Counted from the stretch's first letter, positions 1-7,704 are shown. The stretch is DNA of 64,000 bases from Spiractinospora alimapuensis (GCF_018437505.1 NZ_CP072467.1:1426001-1490000); one strand, 5' to 3'. Notes: generated from the sequence alone by a model not told the origin. Numbers and translations are program-made.

Positions 1-343
1 CAGCCCGTAGGCGCTCTGCCAAGCCCCGTAGGCGGCGGGGATGTCGCGCCAGAGTGTGCGCCGACGCGGATCCGCCAGCGGATGGCGTTGACCAGGGTGC
101 GGCGGCAGCGGTGTCGAGGGCGGCCCTTGCGGGCGGGTCCCGGAAGGAGCGGTCTCAGCGCCTTCCATTGCGTATCGGTCAGGTCATGGCGGTGCAAGGC
201 CGATAGAGTCAACGCTGAAGCCTCCGCTGACTGGTCAACTTGGTCGTTGACCCCGTCCACCGGAGGTTTCGCTCGTCGCGCGCCATGGTCACCCAATCGA
301 TACCAACACCAGCCCACCACACACTCCCAAAACAGGCCCTAGA
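1..343 (-). mobile_element. Degenerate IS5-family insertion sequence remnant (5' part of transposase)
   Basis: Read leftward, the segment encodes the N-terminal part of an IS5-type (DUF4096) transposase: a DLTDTQW start, a KGRPRHRCRRTLVNAIRWRIR stretch broken over codons near 90-160, then WRDIPAAYGAW in a different frame near position 50. The frame change after RIRVGA (around position 60-70) shows the gene is broken. Its outer end near 330-343 (CCAAAACAGGCCCTAG) resembles the right end of the intact IS at 6368-6371, so this looks like a terminal inverted repeat. The rest of the element lies outside the window. Not functional as it stands. Confidence 0.6.
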
Positions 344-464
344 CGTGGAACGGCACCGTCGAGACGATCGACACCCTTCTCCTCGCCACCGGTTACCGAC
401 CCGCCCCGGAGAAGCGGCGAGTCGTCCATAGGCAGATGGAATTCATCGAAGGGAAGAGATCCGG

Positions 465-665
465 TTGGAACGCGATACACGATTGGTCCAGACGGCGGTC
501 CTCGGAACCACGGACGCACATGATCCGGTGAGCATGCCCGTGACGAGCCTCGAAGCGAAGCGCTTCCTCGACGATCGTCCTGGGGCGTCCTTCAGGTGCG
601 GTACCTGGCGGGGCGGGTGCGGAAGGCAGCTCATGACTCGTGTGGGCATGGAGCCGATTCTGCGA
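465..665 (+). pseudogene. Possible CoiA-like gene fragment
   Basis: This frame carries LVQTAVLGTTD near its start, then FRCGTWRGGCGRQL, a cysteine pattern like the N-terminal part of actinobacterial competence-protein-CoiA-like hypotheticals. The expected following conserved part (a VPHFAH-like segment) is absent and the frame then becomes proline/arginine-rich nonsense. A different frame (the next gene) looks coding from about position 700. I infer a deletion or frameshift that joined a CoiA-like 5' piece to an unrelated 3' piece. The family assignment is from memory of motif shape and is weak. Nothing else is seen between 344 and 464. Confidence 0.25.
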
Positions 666-1063
666 GCAAGCCATCGCCTGGCCGCCCAGGGGCTTGGCTC
701 CGACGAGCCGGCTACTTTCCCATCACCGCCGGCTGGGAGGCGTTCGGCTACACCGACGAGCAGAACCGGGGCGGGGGCGCGAGTGGCTATGTCCGCGATG
801 ATCCGGGCTGGGTCCGCGCGATCGGTAGTCTCAGCTACGACTTGGAGGGCGAGGAGACGGTCCACCCGCCGGACGATCCGGACGGAGAGGGGACCTACGA
901 GGTGGGCTTCGACGTGAACGTGCAGAGGCACTACTCCTGGGATCAGGAGGCGGCGGATCCGTTCGTCGGCGACCGATGGTTCTCCGGCGTGTTGGATCTC
1001 AGCGAAAGCGATCTGGCGGAGTCGCACGGTGACACGACTCAGCGGCGCGAAGGGGCGATCTGA
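596..1063 (+). CDS. Hypothetical protein, N-terminus uncertain
   Basis: Unrecognised protein of up to 155 residues starting at a GTG. The first 40 residues are arginine/proline-rich and unlikely to be genuine. From about residue 40 (GYFPITAGWEAFGYTDEQ) to the end it has acidic, aromatic-rich coding character. There are no membrane segments and no signal peptide in this frame. The stop is followed after 3 nt by the ATG of a lipoprotein gene, so the two are probably cotranscribed. The authentic start may lie in another frame upstream, which would make this a broken gene. No function is proposed. Confidence 0.45.
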   Translation: MRYLAGRVRKAAHDSCGHGADSASKPSPGRPGAWLRRAGYFPITAGWEAFGYTDEQNRGGGASGYVRDDPGWVRAIGSLSYDLEGEETVHPPDDPDGEGTYEVGFDVNVQRHYSWDQEAADPFVGDRWFSGVLDLSESDLAESHGDTTQRREGAI

Positions 1064-1066
1064 AGC

Positions 1067-1558
1067 ATGCGCGCGATTCTGGGTTTGCCCACACTGATGG
1101 GGGCCGCGCTGCTGGTGGCCGGCTGCGGTTCGTTCGCCCCGCCCGAGCCCTCACCACCGACCCCCGAGGAGCCGGTGGAGCTGCCGTCGGAGGACGCGGA
1201 CATCCGCGCGGGGTTCGAGGAGCTCAGCGAGCTCACGATTCCCGACGACGCGGAGGATGTGGACATCACGGTGGAGCACAGCGGAGCAGGTACGCCGCTG
1301 TACCGGGTCGGTTTCATCACCGACGCCGAAGGGCTGGAAGAGTTCTGCAACGCGGACAACTTCAGCCCCTACACGCTGATTAGCGAGCCGGACGAGGAGG
1401 AACGGGAACGGTTCGAGATCACCGAGGAGACCGTCGACGGGATGGTGCACTGCCGGGGCAGCGGTGTGGAGAACCACACCGACCGCGAGGTGATCGCGGT
1501 CTGGCCCGAGGAGGACGTCGCCGCGGTGCACGGCATCGTCTGGGAACTTCCGGGCTGA
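1067..1558 (+). CDS. Small secreted lipoprotein of unknown function
   Basis: Protein of 163 residues. The N-terminus MRAILGLPTLMGAALLVAGC is a short lipoprotein signal peptide with lipobox VAGC, so the mature protein is expected to be lipid-anchored on the outer face of the membrane. A proline/glutamate linker (PPEPSPPTPEEPVE) follows, then an acidic globular domain of about 120 residues with two cysteines (EFC and VHC) that could form a disulfide. GAAGGGGC lies about 10 nt before the ATG. The gene follows the preceding one after 3 nt. No family recognised. Confidence 0.7.
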   Translation: MRAILGLPTLMGAALLVAGCGSFAPPEPSPPTPEEPVELPSEDADIRAGFEELSELTIPDDAEDVDITVEHSGAGTPLYRVGFITDAEGLEEFCNADNFSPYTLISEPDEEERERFEITEETVDGMVHCRGSGVENHTDREVIAVWPEEDVAAVHGIVWELPG

Positions 1559-1594
1559 CAACGCCGCTGTAGGAGTCCCATGTCGTGTGGGTTA

Positions 1595-1888
1595 CTAGGT
1601 CACGGCGTCCGCCAGGTGGTCGCGAACCGTACGCAACCAGGTGTGCCAACGGTCGGGGCCGTTCGGTGGGACGATGTTGGCGCCGGAGTCGCGGGTGATG
1701 TACCCGCGCAGACGTTTATCCGAGACGTCGACCGCGAGCAACTCGTCCAGCTCGGCGAGCACCGCCACACACCGCGACCGGGACATGGTAGCCACGAAGT
1801 GCCGCACGCTCGCCCGTTCGTCGGGAAAATCGTCCTTCCAGTCCTGGTGGAAGGAGACCCTCAGGAACTCGGACAACTGGTCATACAT
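1595..1888 (-). CDS. CdiI-like immunity protein (tentative)
   Basis: Small soluble acidic protein of 97 residues. The start (MYDQLSEFLRVSFHQDW, then DERASVRHFV and LAELDELL) resembles small contact-dependent-inhibition immunity proteins, which typically open with L..FLG.YFHQDW. Such proteins neutralise a cognate toxin domain in the cytoplasm; no toxin gene is next to it. It is one of three leftward small genes of this kind between 1.6 and 3.2 kb. The ORF is about the usual family length. Family call from motif shape only. Confidence 0.55.
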   Translation of the reverse strand: MYDQLSEFLRVSFHQDWKDDFPDERASVRHFVATMSRSRCVAVLAELDELLAVDVSDKRLRGYITRDSGANIVPPNGPDRWHTWLRTVRDHLADAVT

Positions 1889-1936
1889 ACAGCCACTGCT
1901 GATTTCTCGGGATCGGCTTGTGCCTGTCTCCGCCGT

Positions 1937-2029
1937 CTAGGTGGTGTGGCCAGCCACGACCCTGCGGATCTCGTCGTCGGAGCGCAAGCCCTCCAGCCAC
2001 GCGCGGACCTCGTGGAGCTGTTTGGCCAG
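1937..2029 (-). other. In-frame coding-like extension after a TGA stop
   Basis: The gene ending at 2030 stops at TGA, but the same frame continues with 30 codons of good coding character (LAKQLHEVRAWLEGL, then RSDDEIRRVV) to a TAG at 1937-1939. It reads as an amphipathic helix. Either the upstream gene has acquired a premature stop, or this is the tail of another lost gene that happens to be in frame. Confidence 0.35.
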
Positions 2030-2365
2030 TCAGGAGATAGTCACCGCTCGCAGCTCACGACTGTCGAAATAGATCACCGACCACACTCCACCGACCTCGT
2101 TGGCCACCCGTTGGGCGAGTTCACGCCCGCGACGTGCGAAATCGTCCTCGGCCTCAGGCGTGGGGAACCCCGATTCCTTCGGATCCGCACGATTCAGCGT
2201 CGCGTCATACTCCTCAGCCCACCGATCCAGCTCCACAGCCAGCCCAGAACTCAGCCCCAATGCAGAAGCGTACGGCGAAAGATTGTCATAGAAACCCGGA
2301 CCAACACCCCACAACGGGTAGCAATCGTAATCCGCCATGACCTTGATGGACTCCACGCCCTTCAC
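2030..2365 (-). CDS. Small hypothetical protein, probable immunity-type
   Basis: Protein of 111 residues containing KVMADYDCYPLWG, WAEEYDATLN and SGFPTPEAEDDF followed by RGRELAQRV. This layout is found in small actinobacterial proteins encoded among polymorphic-toxin immunity genes (my recollection). No signal peptide or membrane segment. The same frame continues for 30 plausible codons beyond the TGA, so the protein may once have been longer. Lies between a CdiI-like and an SMI1/KNR4-like gene, all leftward. The internal ATG at residue 10 (KVMADY) is an alternative start. Confidence 0.55.
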   Translation of the reverse strand: MKGVESIKVMADYDCYPLWGVGPGFYDNLSPYASALGLSSGLAVELDRWAEEYDATLNRADPKESGFPTPEAEDDFARRGRELAQRVANEVGGVWSVIYFDSRELRAVTIS

Positions 2366-2665
2366 CCTCCCGCAGAACCGCCAGAGAATAACCTCGTGAT
2401 CTCGATACCAGCGTAGCCAGCAACCATTCTTGAACGTTCATTGGCCCATACCCCAGAAACCTTCGCCGCTCATCGACGTCCGTTCATGAAAGACCCAGGG
2501 AGATTCGGTGCGGCCAAGTGCGGATCCAGCGGCTGCCGCCCGCCGTGAAGGAGCCTCTGGGTCAGACCTCCCCCTGGGCGATGTCGATGCCCCGGGTAAC
2601 GAACTTCAGCCGGATACGCCGACCCGACGCCGTCGGGTCGGCCACAGCAATCCTTCCACCGCCGG
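2366..2665 (-). other. Intergenic, no gene seen
   Basis: About 300 bp upstream of the gene at 2030-2365 and downstream of the SMI1/KNR4 gene. The short ORFs here are arginine/proline-rich and not convincing. I see no hairpin or repeat that I would defend. Confidence 0.4.
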
Positions 2666-3169
2666 TCACACTCCGCGCCTGTTGCCTTTCTCGTCGTCTC
2701 GGAAGATGCGCCAGTAGCGTTCCGGGATGCCGATGTGCTGGGCGACGTGTTCCTGGAACGAGGACGCGGTCACCTGCTCCGGAGGGTCGTTCTCGATGTA
2801 GAGCCAGACGCGCTCGTCGTCGGGTTTGAAGAAGTACAGCACGTATCCCTGGTGGTGGCCGAAGAAGAATCGCCCCTCGATCGCGGGGATGCCCGGATCC
2901 TCGTGACGCCGCTCGAACACGACGTGATCCCGCATGCTCAGGCAGTCGGCGTACCCGTAGTTACTTCCCCGGAACAGGTTCCCCGCGTTCCGGCCGAGTT
3001 CGCGCATGAACACCAGATATGCCTCCGGCGGACGCACCTCGGGAAACTCGGCCAGGATATGGTCCAGCTCATCCGGACCGCACCCCACCATTTCCTCCGG
3101 ACGCGCCGCGTCCAGACGCACCAATTCCGTCTTCACCCCGGCGATCCACGATTCAAGATCCCCCGTCAA
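2666..3169 (-). CDS. SMI1/KNR4 (SUKH) family immunity-like protein
   Basis: Protein of 167 residues with the SUKH superfamily layout: an N-terminal helix, GCGPDELDHILAEFPEVRPPEAYLVFMRELG in the early part (shown here as the family's I...E..LG.LP..Y..F...G pattern), then NLFRG and a strand-rich C-terminal half (RFFFGHHQGYVLYFF, RVWLYIENDPP). SUKH proteins are commonly immunity proteins against nuclease toxins. No toxin gene is adjacent. Length matches the family. Third of three leftward immunity-like genes. Confidence 0.75.
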   Translation of the reverse strand: MTGDLESWIAGVKTELVRLDAARPEEMVGCGPDELDHILAEFPEVRPPEAYLVFMRELGRNAGNLFRGSNYGYADCLSMRDHVVFERRHEDPGIPAIEGRFFFGHHQGYVLYFFKPDDERVWLYIENDPPEQVTASSFQEHVAQHIGIPERYWRIFRDDEKGNRRGV

Positions 3170-3222
3170 CGCAACCTCACTCCTCGTGGTTCACCGCGCT
3201 ACATTCCACTACATCGCGGCGA

Positions 3223-3312
3223 GTGAAGGACGCCGCCGCGGGCTCGAACATCCCACTCTCCCGCGTCGAGTGGGATGGCCTCATCCAAGCGGCCGGCGAC
3301 CGCGTGCCCTGA
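3223..3312 (+). pseudogene. Duplicated 3' fragment of an aldo/keto reductase gene
   Basis: The 29 codons ending at the TGA (VKDAAAGSNIPLSRVEW, then DGLIQAAGDRVP) are a near copy of the last codons of the aldo/keto reductase gene at 11772-12722 (MKDAAEGSNIPLSRAEW, then YSLIQAAGHPVP). Similarity holds at DNA level too. Nothing upstream resembles the remainder of that gene, so this is a scrap left by duplication or recombination. Confidence 0.8.
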
Positions 3313-3465
3313 GCAGCTCCGGGTTGCTCCAATCCCACCGGGGCGAGCTGTGGAGCGAGGCGCTCCGCCTCCCCTGGCTGGGGCGGGCCGTGTGTGAACG
3401 CTTACGCTGGTCCGATGATCGGTGGCTGTGGTGGCCGCCCGTTCGTACCCGGATGAGGAGGCCCC

Positions 3466-4032
3466 GTGGCTGAACCGCTCGCTGACATTCTCGCCGACGA
3501 GCCCGTCGTGGCCAGTGTCAAGAACGCCGAGGACCTCGACGTGGTGCTGCGGTCCGAGTGCCGGGTGGTGTTCCTGCTGTACGGCACGCTGCTGGACCTG
3601 CCCGACCTGGTGCGGACGCTGAAGGATGCGGGGCGGATCGTATTGGTCAACGTGGACCTGCTGGACGGATTCGCGGCCAAGGACGTGACCGTCCGCTTCA
3701 TCGCCGAGCGTACGGCGGCCGACGGCATCCTCAGCTCCAAGGCGTCCCTGGTCCGGGCCGCCCGTGAGTGTGGGCTCCTCTCCGTGCATCGGTTCTTCCT
3801 GATCGACTCAATCTCCTACCGCAACCTCGTCCCCCAACTGCGCTCCTCACAGGCCGAGTGCGTGGAGATCCTGCCGGGCTGCGTGCCGCGCGTCATCTCG
3901 TGGGTGGTGGACGACATCGACGTCCCACTCATCGCCGGCGGGCTGGTGTGCGACCGGGATGACGTCTACGCGGCGTTGAAGGCGGGAGCGGCCGCGGTGG
4001 CCTCCTCCAACCACGACATCTGGTCGATGTGA
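3466..4032 (+). CDS. glpP: GlpP-type glycerol-3-phosphate-responsive antiterminator
   Basis: Protein of 188 residues matching GlpP along its length: DGILSSKASLVRAA and FFLIDSISYRN in the middle, ECVEILPGCVPRVI, then IAGGLVCDRDDV and AALKAGAAAVASSN near the end. In Bacillus, GlpP with glycerol-3-phosphate binds glp leader RNA and prevents termination before the coding region. The GTG start is preceded by GAGGAGG. Downstream come a promoter and a leader with a terminator and a competing hairpin ahead of an MFS transporter gene, which is the expected target arrangement. TACGCT near 3406 is a possible -10 box. Confidence 0.85.
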   Translation: MAEPLADILADEPVVASVKNAEDLDVVLRSECRVVFLLYGTLLDLPDLVRTLKDAGRIVLVNVDLLDGFAAKDVTVRFIAERTAADGILSSKASLVRAARECGLLSVHRFFLIDSISYRNLVPQLRSSQAECVEILPGCVPRVISWVVDDIDVPLIAGGLVCDRDDVYAALKAGAAAVASSNHDIWSM

Positions 4033-4082
4033 CCGCGACCCTCGCGCCCCCCTTCACCTGGGACGCCATACGGAAGTCCTGG

Positions 4083-4111
4083 TTGACAGGGTGGTGGAGA
4101 GGGCTTAAAGT
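4083..4111 (+). promoter_or_regulatory. Sigma-70-type promoter of the MFS leader
   Basis: TTGACA at 4083-4088 and TAAAGT at 4106-4111, separated by 17 nt, give a close match to a housekeeping promoter. It lies after the antiterminator gene, so the MFS mRNA would begin near 4118 with a leader of about 115 nt. Confidence 0.65.
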
Positions 4112-4155
4112 CCCTCCGACAACTCCATACCGGCCCCGCCTGTCACGGCGGCGGC

Positions 4156-4183
4156 AGTTACTAGAGACCAGAGAACAGTAACT
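4156..4183 (+). promoter_or_regulatory. Antiterminator hairpin in MFS leader
   Basis: AGTTACT (4156-4162) is exactly complementary to AGTAACT (4177-4183), with a 14-nt loop. The right arm overlaps the left arm of the terminator at 4172-4216, so the two structures exclude each other. This is the arrangement expected for GlpP-controlled antitermination. The structure is seen; its regulation by GlpP is inferred. Confidence 0.6.
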
Positions 4184-4216
4184 CCTTGATTCATCGGGGA
4201 GGACTGTTCTTTTTTT
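4172..4216 (+). terminator. Rho-independent terminator (attenuator) before MFS gene
   Basis: AGAACAGT (4172-4179) pairs with ACTGTTCT (4203-4210), extended inward by CTCC (4182-4185) with GGAG (4198-4201), and is followed by seven T residues (4210-4216). The U-tract is unusual in this GC-rich DNA. It ends 20 nt before the MFS start codon, so it would stop transcription unless the competing hairpin forms. Confidence 0.75.
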
Positions 4217-4235
4217 ATTGCATATTGAGGTGGCC

Positions 4236-5450
4236 ATGAGCACGACTCGGAAGTGGACAGAATTCCTGATCCTAGCGATGTCGTGTGGCATCATTTTTCA
4301 AGTCGGCTATATCCGCTTCGTGTTCCTCGCGCCGACCGTGGCCGCTCTCGAAATCACGGCGCAGCAGTACGGCAACATCATTTCGATTTTCGGCGCGACG
4401 GCCATCGTGATGTATTTCCTCGGGGGCTGGTTCGCCGACCGGTTCTCGCCGAAGGTGCTCATCGCGGTGGGGCTCGCCGGTGTGGGCGTACTCGACCTCT
4501 ACATCGCCCAGGCGCCCGGCTACGTAGGCACACTCGTCGCACACGTGCTCATGGCCGTACTCGGGATGGGCCTGTACTGGCCCGCGTTGATCAAGGCCAT
4601 CAGTCTGTTGGGAGACTCCACCGAACAGGGGCGGCTCTTCGGGTTCCTCGAGGGCACCCGCGGCGTGACCTCGACGATCGTGGGCCTGATCGGCGCGGGA
4701 CTCGTGGCCGTCGCGGTGACCGACGCCCTGGGCGTGCTCTGGCTGATCCGGATCTACGGGATCCTCAGCTTCGTCTTCGCCGCCCTGGTCCTGTTCTCCG
4801 TGAGCGTCGGCTCGCGTCGCCCGTCGGACGGCGAGTCGAGCGCCGTCTCCATTCGCCAGCTCTGGTTGGCGGCACGCAACAAGTACACGTTGTTGATCGG
4901 TATCACCGCGATGCTGATGTACACCTTCTACACCCTGCTCGGCTACTTCTCGCCCCTCCTGGAGACCCACTTCGGCGTCGCCGCGGGACTGATCGGTGTC
5001 ATCGGCGTCATGCGCACCTACTTCTTCCAGCTCGCCGCACCGGTGGGTGGCCTCGTGGTGGACAAGGTGACTCGTTCCTCGCCCCGGTTCCTGCGGTGGA
5101 TGTTCGCGGGTTGCCTGGCCGTCAGCGTGGCCTTCCTGGTCCTGCCGCGTTCGATGTCGTTCGCGTGGCTCGCGGTGGTCCTCATGTTCGTGCTCTCCTT
5201 GTTCGTCTTCGCGTCCCGGGGCGTGTACTTCGCGACCGTGGGCGAGGTGCGGATCCCGGTGAACGAACGTGGCGGGGTCATCGGCCTGGTGTCGGGCATC
5301 GCGTTCATCCCCGACGCCTTCCTGCCATCGGTGGCCGCGTGGTGGATCGGTGACCCCAACGCCAGCCCTCCCGTGGCCGAGGCCGGTGGCGGCTACACGA
5401 CCATGTTCGCGGTGTTGATCGGGGCGTCACTGCTAGGTCGTGTTTTTTGA
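4236..5450 (+). pseudogene. MFS transporter gene truncated by IS insertion
   Basis: Major facilitator protein with eleven recognisable membrane segments starting at MSTTRKWTEF; the ATG at 4236 has GAGG 5 nt upstream, better than the in-frame TTG at 4218. Motif GGWFADRFSPK lies in the first cytoplasmic loop. The frame breaks inside the last membrane segment (VLIGASLLG) where the IS at 5433 begins, and ends a few codons into the IS. The remaining tail beyond the IS gives a basic, non-hydrophobic reading, so the end of the gene may also be deleted. Glycerol-3-phosphate or a related polyol compound is a plausible substrate given the adjacent antiterminator gene (inference). Confidence 0.7.
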
Positions 5451-6310
5451 ACGGGTGAGGTCGCGGAGCCAGATCCGGATGGAGGCGATTTGCGTGGTTC
5501 CGTCGTAGATCGCGGCGCGTTTGTCGTATCTGGTCGCGACTGCTCGGTTTTGTTTGAGTAGGTTGATGGATTGTTCGACGGTGTTGCGGTTTCGGTAGGT
5601 GTCCCGGTCGAAGGTCGGGGGTCTGCCGCCTTTGGCTCCTTTGCGTTTGCGGTTGGCGCTTTGGTCGTGGGGTTGGGCGATGGTCGCCCGGATGCCTCGT
5701 CTGCGCAGGTGGGCCCGGATCGCTGATGAGGAGTAGGCCTTGTCTGCCAGTAGACGGTCTGGGCGAGTCCGTGAGCGGCCGGCGCTGCGCGGTAGCCGTA
5801 GCGCGGCCATTAGCGGCTCGAACATGCGGGTGTCCCCGCGTTGGCCGGGGCTGGTGGCGATGGCCAAGGGGCGGCGACGGTTGTCGGCGATCAGGTGAAT
5901 TTTGGTGGTCAGTCCTCCCCGGGAGCGTCCCAGTGCTTCGGATCCGTCCGGTTCGTTCCGGGCCGTTTCCCCTTTTTTGTGGCGCCGGCGGCGTGGTGGT
6001 GGGCGCGCACGGTGGTGGAGTCGATGCCGACCTCGAGGGCCTCGCCGGTGGCGGCGTCGATACGCAGCCGTTCGGCGATCCTGTCCCAGGTCCCGTCCAG
6101 TGACCAGCGGCGGTGCCGCCCGGCGGCGGTCTCCCAGGGCCCGTACCGCTCGGGCAGATCCCGCCAGGGGATCCCGGTGCGGGTTCTGAACAGGATCGCG
6201 TTGATGACCTTGCGGTGGTCGGCCCACCGCTTTCCTTTGTGGGGGTGGGCGGGCATGAGCGGGGCGAGCAAAGCCCACTCAGCATCGCTAAGTTCATGGC
6301 GTCGAACCAT
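5433..6310 (-). CDS. IS5-family transposase, two frames joined by -1 frameshift
   Basis: Frame one runs from ATG 6310 (MVRRHELSDAEWALLAPLMP) to a stop at 5909 and contains the helix-turn-helix region and first catalytic Asp (EVGIDSTTVRAH). Frame two, open to 5433, contains RSRGGLTTKIHLI, LLADKAYSSSAIR with the second Asp, and RNTVEQSINLLKQ with the Glu. The frames overlap at an A_AAA_AAG heptamer in the correct register for -1 slippage, giving a fusion of about 290 residues, the normal length for this DDE family. All three catalytic residues are visible, so the element may still be active. Confidence 0.85.
5972..5978 (-). other. Slippery heptamer for -1 frameshifting
   Basis: On the coding (minus) strand the sequence is A_AAA_AAG, read ACA AAA AAG in frame zero and CAC AAA AAA in the -1 frame, exactly where the transposase frame must change. 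The codon register fits the X_XXY_YYZ rule. Confidence 0.75.
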
Positions 6311-6367
6311 GCCACCCAACACTTCCAGACCACCCACCCACCCCGCAGACCCTCCACAAAACACGGC

Positions 6368-7657
6368 CTAGGGCGTGGAGGAGGTGCGTACCGGAGGCGG
6401 CGGATGAGTGGCGGGCGCTCGGCGGGACGCCGCCCACCACAGGAGTGTCAACAGCAGTGCGCAGAGATGTGCGAGCCCCACGCTGAGCCACCCCAGGGCG
6501 TAGGAGTCACCGATGTCCATGACCAGTCCCAGGGTGAGAGGGCCCGTGGCGAAGCCCAGGTAGAGACCGACGGACAGTCGAGCGGTCGCCGTACCCACAC
6601 GTTCGGTGTGGACCGCGCCCATCAAGGCGAGCATGAGGACGACGTTGGCGGCCAACGCGCTGACTCCGTGTCCCACGACCCCACCCCAGAGGAGTAGGGC
6701 CTCGCCGGTGTGGGCGGCGCCCAGCAGCAGTCCGGTCGAGAGGGTGGAAAGAATCGCCAGCACGGTGAGCACGCCGTGGGGTCTCGCGGTCCGCGTGTTG
6801 ACGGCGCGTCCCCACAGGACCCGTGCGACCATGCCGATCGTCCCCGCCGCCGCTCCCGTCAGTCCCGCGAGAACCACGCCGAGACCGATTTCCTGATGGG
6901 CGAAGAGGGGGAGGTAGACGTTGGTGGCCTGCAGGGCGGCGCCCGAGAACAGCGCGTATCCGGCGAGCCACCACACGCCGGCGGGTACGGCGCCCACGCC
7001 GTGGCTCGCACCGTGCGGGGGTTCGCCGCTGGGGGCGGTGTCCGTGCTGTCGGGCACGAGCCGCACCGCCAGCACGACCCCCAGGAGCGCGATGGTGATC
7101 GCGACGCCCACCGCGCCGCGCCAGCCCATCACAAGAGCGACCGAGGGCAACAGCAGGCCCGCGAACAACTGGCTCAGTTGCACCCCCGACTGCTTGACGC
7201 CCACTACCAGGCCTCGCCGCGTCGCGGGGATGTGCGCCGCGACGAGCCGGTTGGAAACGGGGTTGGACAAGGATTGGGCCAACCCCGAGAACGCGACGGC
7301 GAACAGCAGCCACAGGTAGGATCCAGCCAGCACTGCGGTGCCGAGTGCCAGGGCGCTCGCGGCGAAGATCCCCGCCACGGACCAGTGATCGCGCGCTCGG
7401 TCGACGAATCCCCCAAGGCCCGCCGCGCCGATCGCCGCGACGACGAACGCGACCGTCGCCAGGGCGCCGAACTCCGCGTTGCTCAACGCGAGGTCCTCGA
7501 TGAGCAGGGGGCCCAAGGCGCTGATGGCGTACAACAGGAGCGGTCCGATCCCCATACACAGCACCAGAACCGCGGTCATTCCGCCGACGCGCGCCGCGGG
7601 CGGGGGCGACGAAGTGGATGGCGGTCGAGCGGCTCGTGGGTTCGCGCTCTCGGCCAT
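6368..7657 (-). CDS. MFS transporter
   Basis: Membrane protein of 429 residues with about twelve hydrophobic segments in two halves separated by a hydrophilic loop near residues 200-220 (DSTDTAPSGEPPHG). The start is MAESANPRAARP at 7657, with AGGAGG 7 nt upstream; an in-frame GTG six bases earlier is less well placed. Topology suggests a proton-coupled organic-anion or similar transporter, but no substrate can be read from sequence. It is divergent from an IclR regulator that probably controls it. Its stop codon lies in the CTAG at the IS boundary, so the last residues should be compared with homologues. Confidence 0.8.
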   Translation of the reverse strand: MAESANPRAARPPSTSSPPPAARVGGMTAVLVLCMGIGPLLLYAISALGPLLIEDLALSNAEFGALATVAFVVAAIGAAGLGGFVDRARDHWSVAGIFAASALALGTAVLAGSYLWLLFAVAFSGLAQSLSNPVSNRLVAAHIPATRRGLVVGVKQSGVQLSQLFAGLLLPSVALVMGWRGAVGVAITIALLGVVLAVRLVPDSTDTAPSGEPPHGASHGVGAVPAGVWWLAGYALFSGAALQATNVYLPLFAHQEIGLGVVLAGLTGAAAGTIGMVARVLWGRAVNTRTARPHGVLTVLAILSTLSTGLLLGAAHTGEALLLWGGVVGHGVSALAANVVLMLALMGAVHTERVGTATARLSVGLYLGFATGPLTLGLVMDIGDSYALGWLSVGLAHLCALLLTLLWWAASRRAPATHPPPPVRTSSTP

Positions 7658-7689
7658 GACCACACCTCCTGTTCGCTCTGCGCACGACT

Positions 7690-7704
7690 GTCCGCCTGGC
7701 GGAC
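7690..7704. promoter_or_regulatory. Palindrome between MFS and IclR genes
   Basis: GTCCGCC-T-GGCGGAC is a perfect 7-1-7 inverted repeat 33 bp upstream of the MFS start. Its place in the divergent control region suggests an operator, possibly for the IclR protein (inference). The rest of the 294-bp region shows no gene. Confidence 0.45.

Larger units (their letters stand above)
5433..6371 (-). mobile_element. Complete IS5-family insertion sequence
   Basis: A 939-bp element bounded by CTAG on both sides (5433-5436 and 6368-6371). The left end CTAGGTCGTGTTTTTTG and the inverted right end CTAGGCCGTGTTTTGTG match at about 15 of 17 positions, giving terminal inverted repeats with CTAG as part of the end or as the target duplication. 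It carries one leftward transposase in two overlapping frames. It truncates the MFS gene on its left, and its right boundary supplies the TAG stop of the leftward MFS gene at 6368. Confidence 0.85.
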
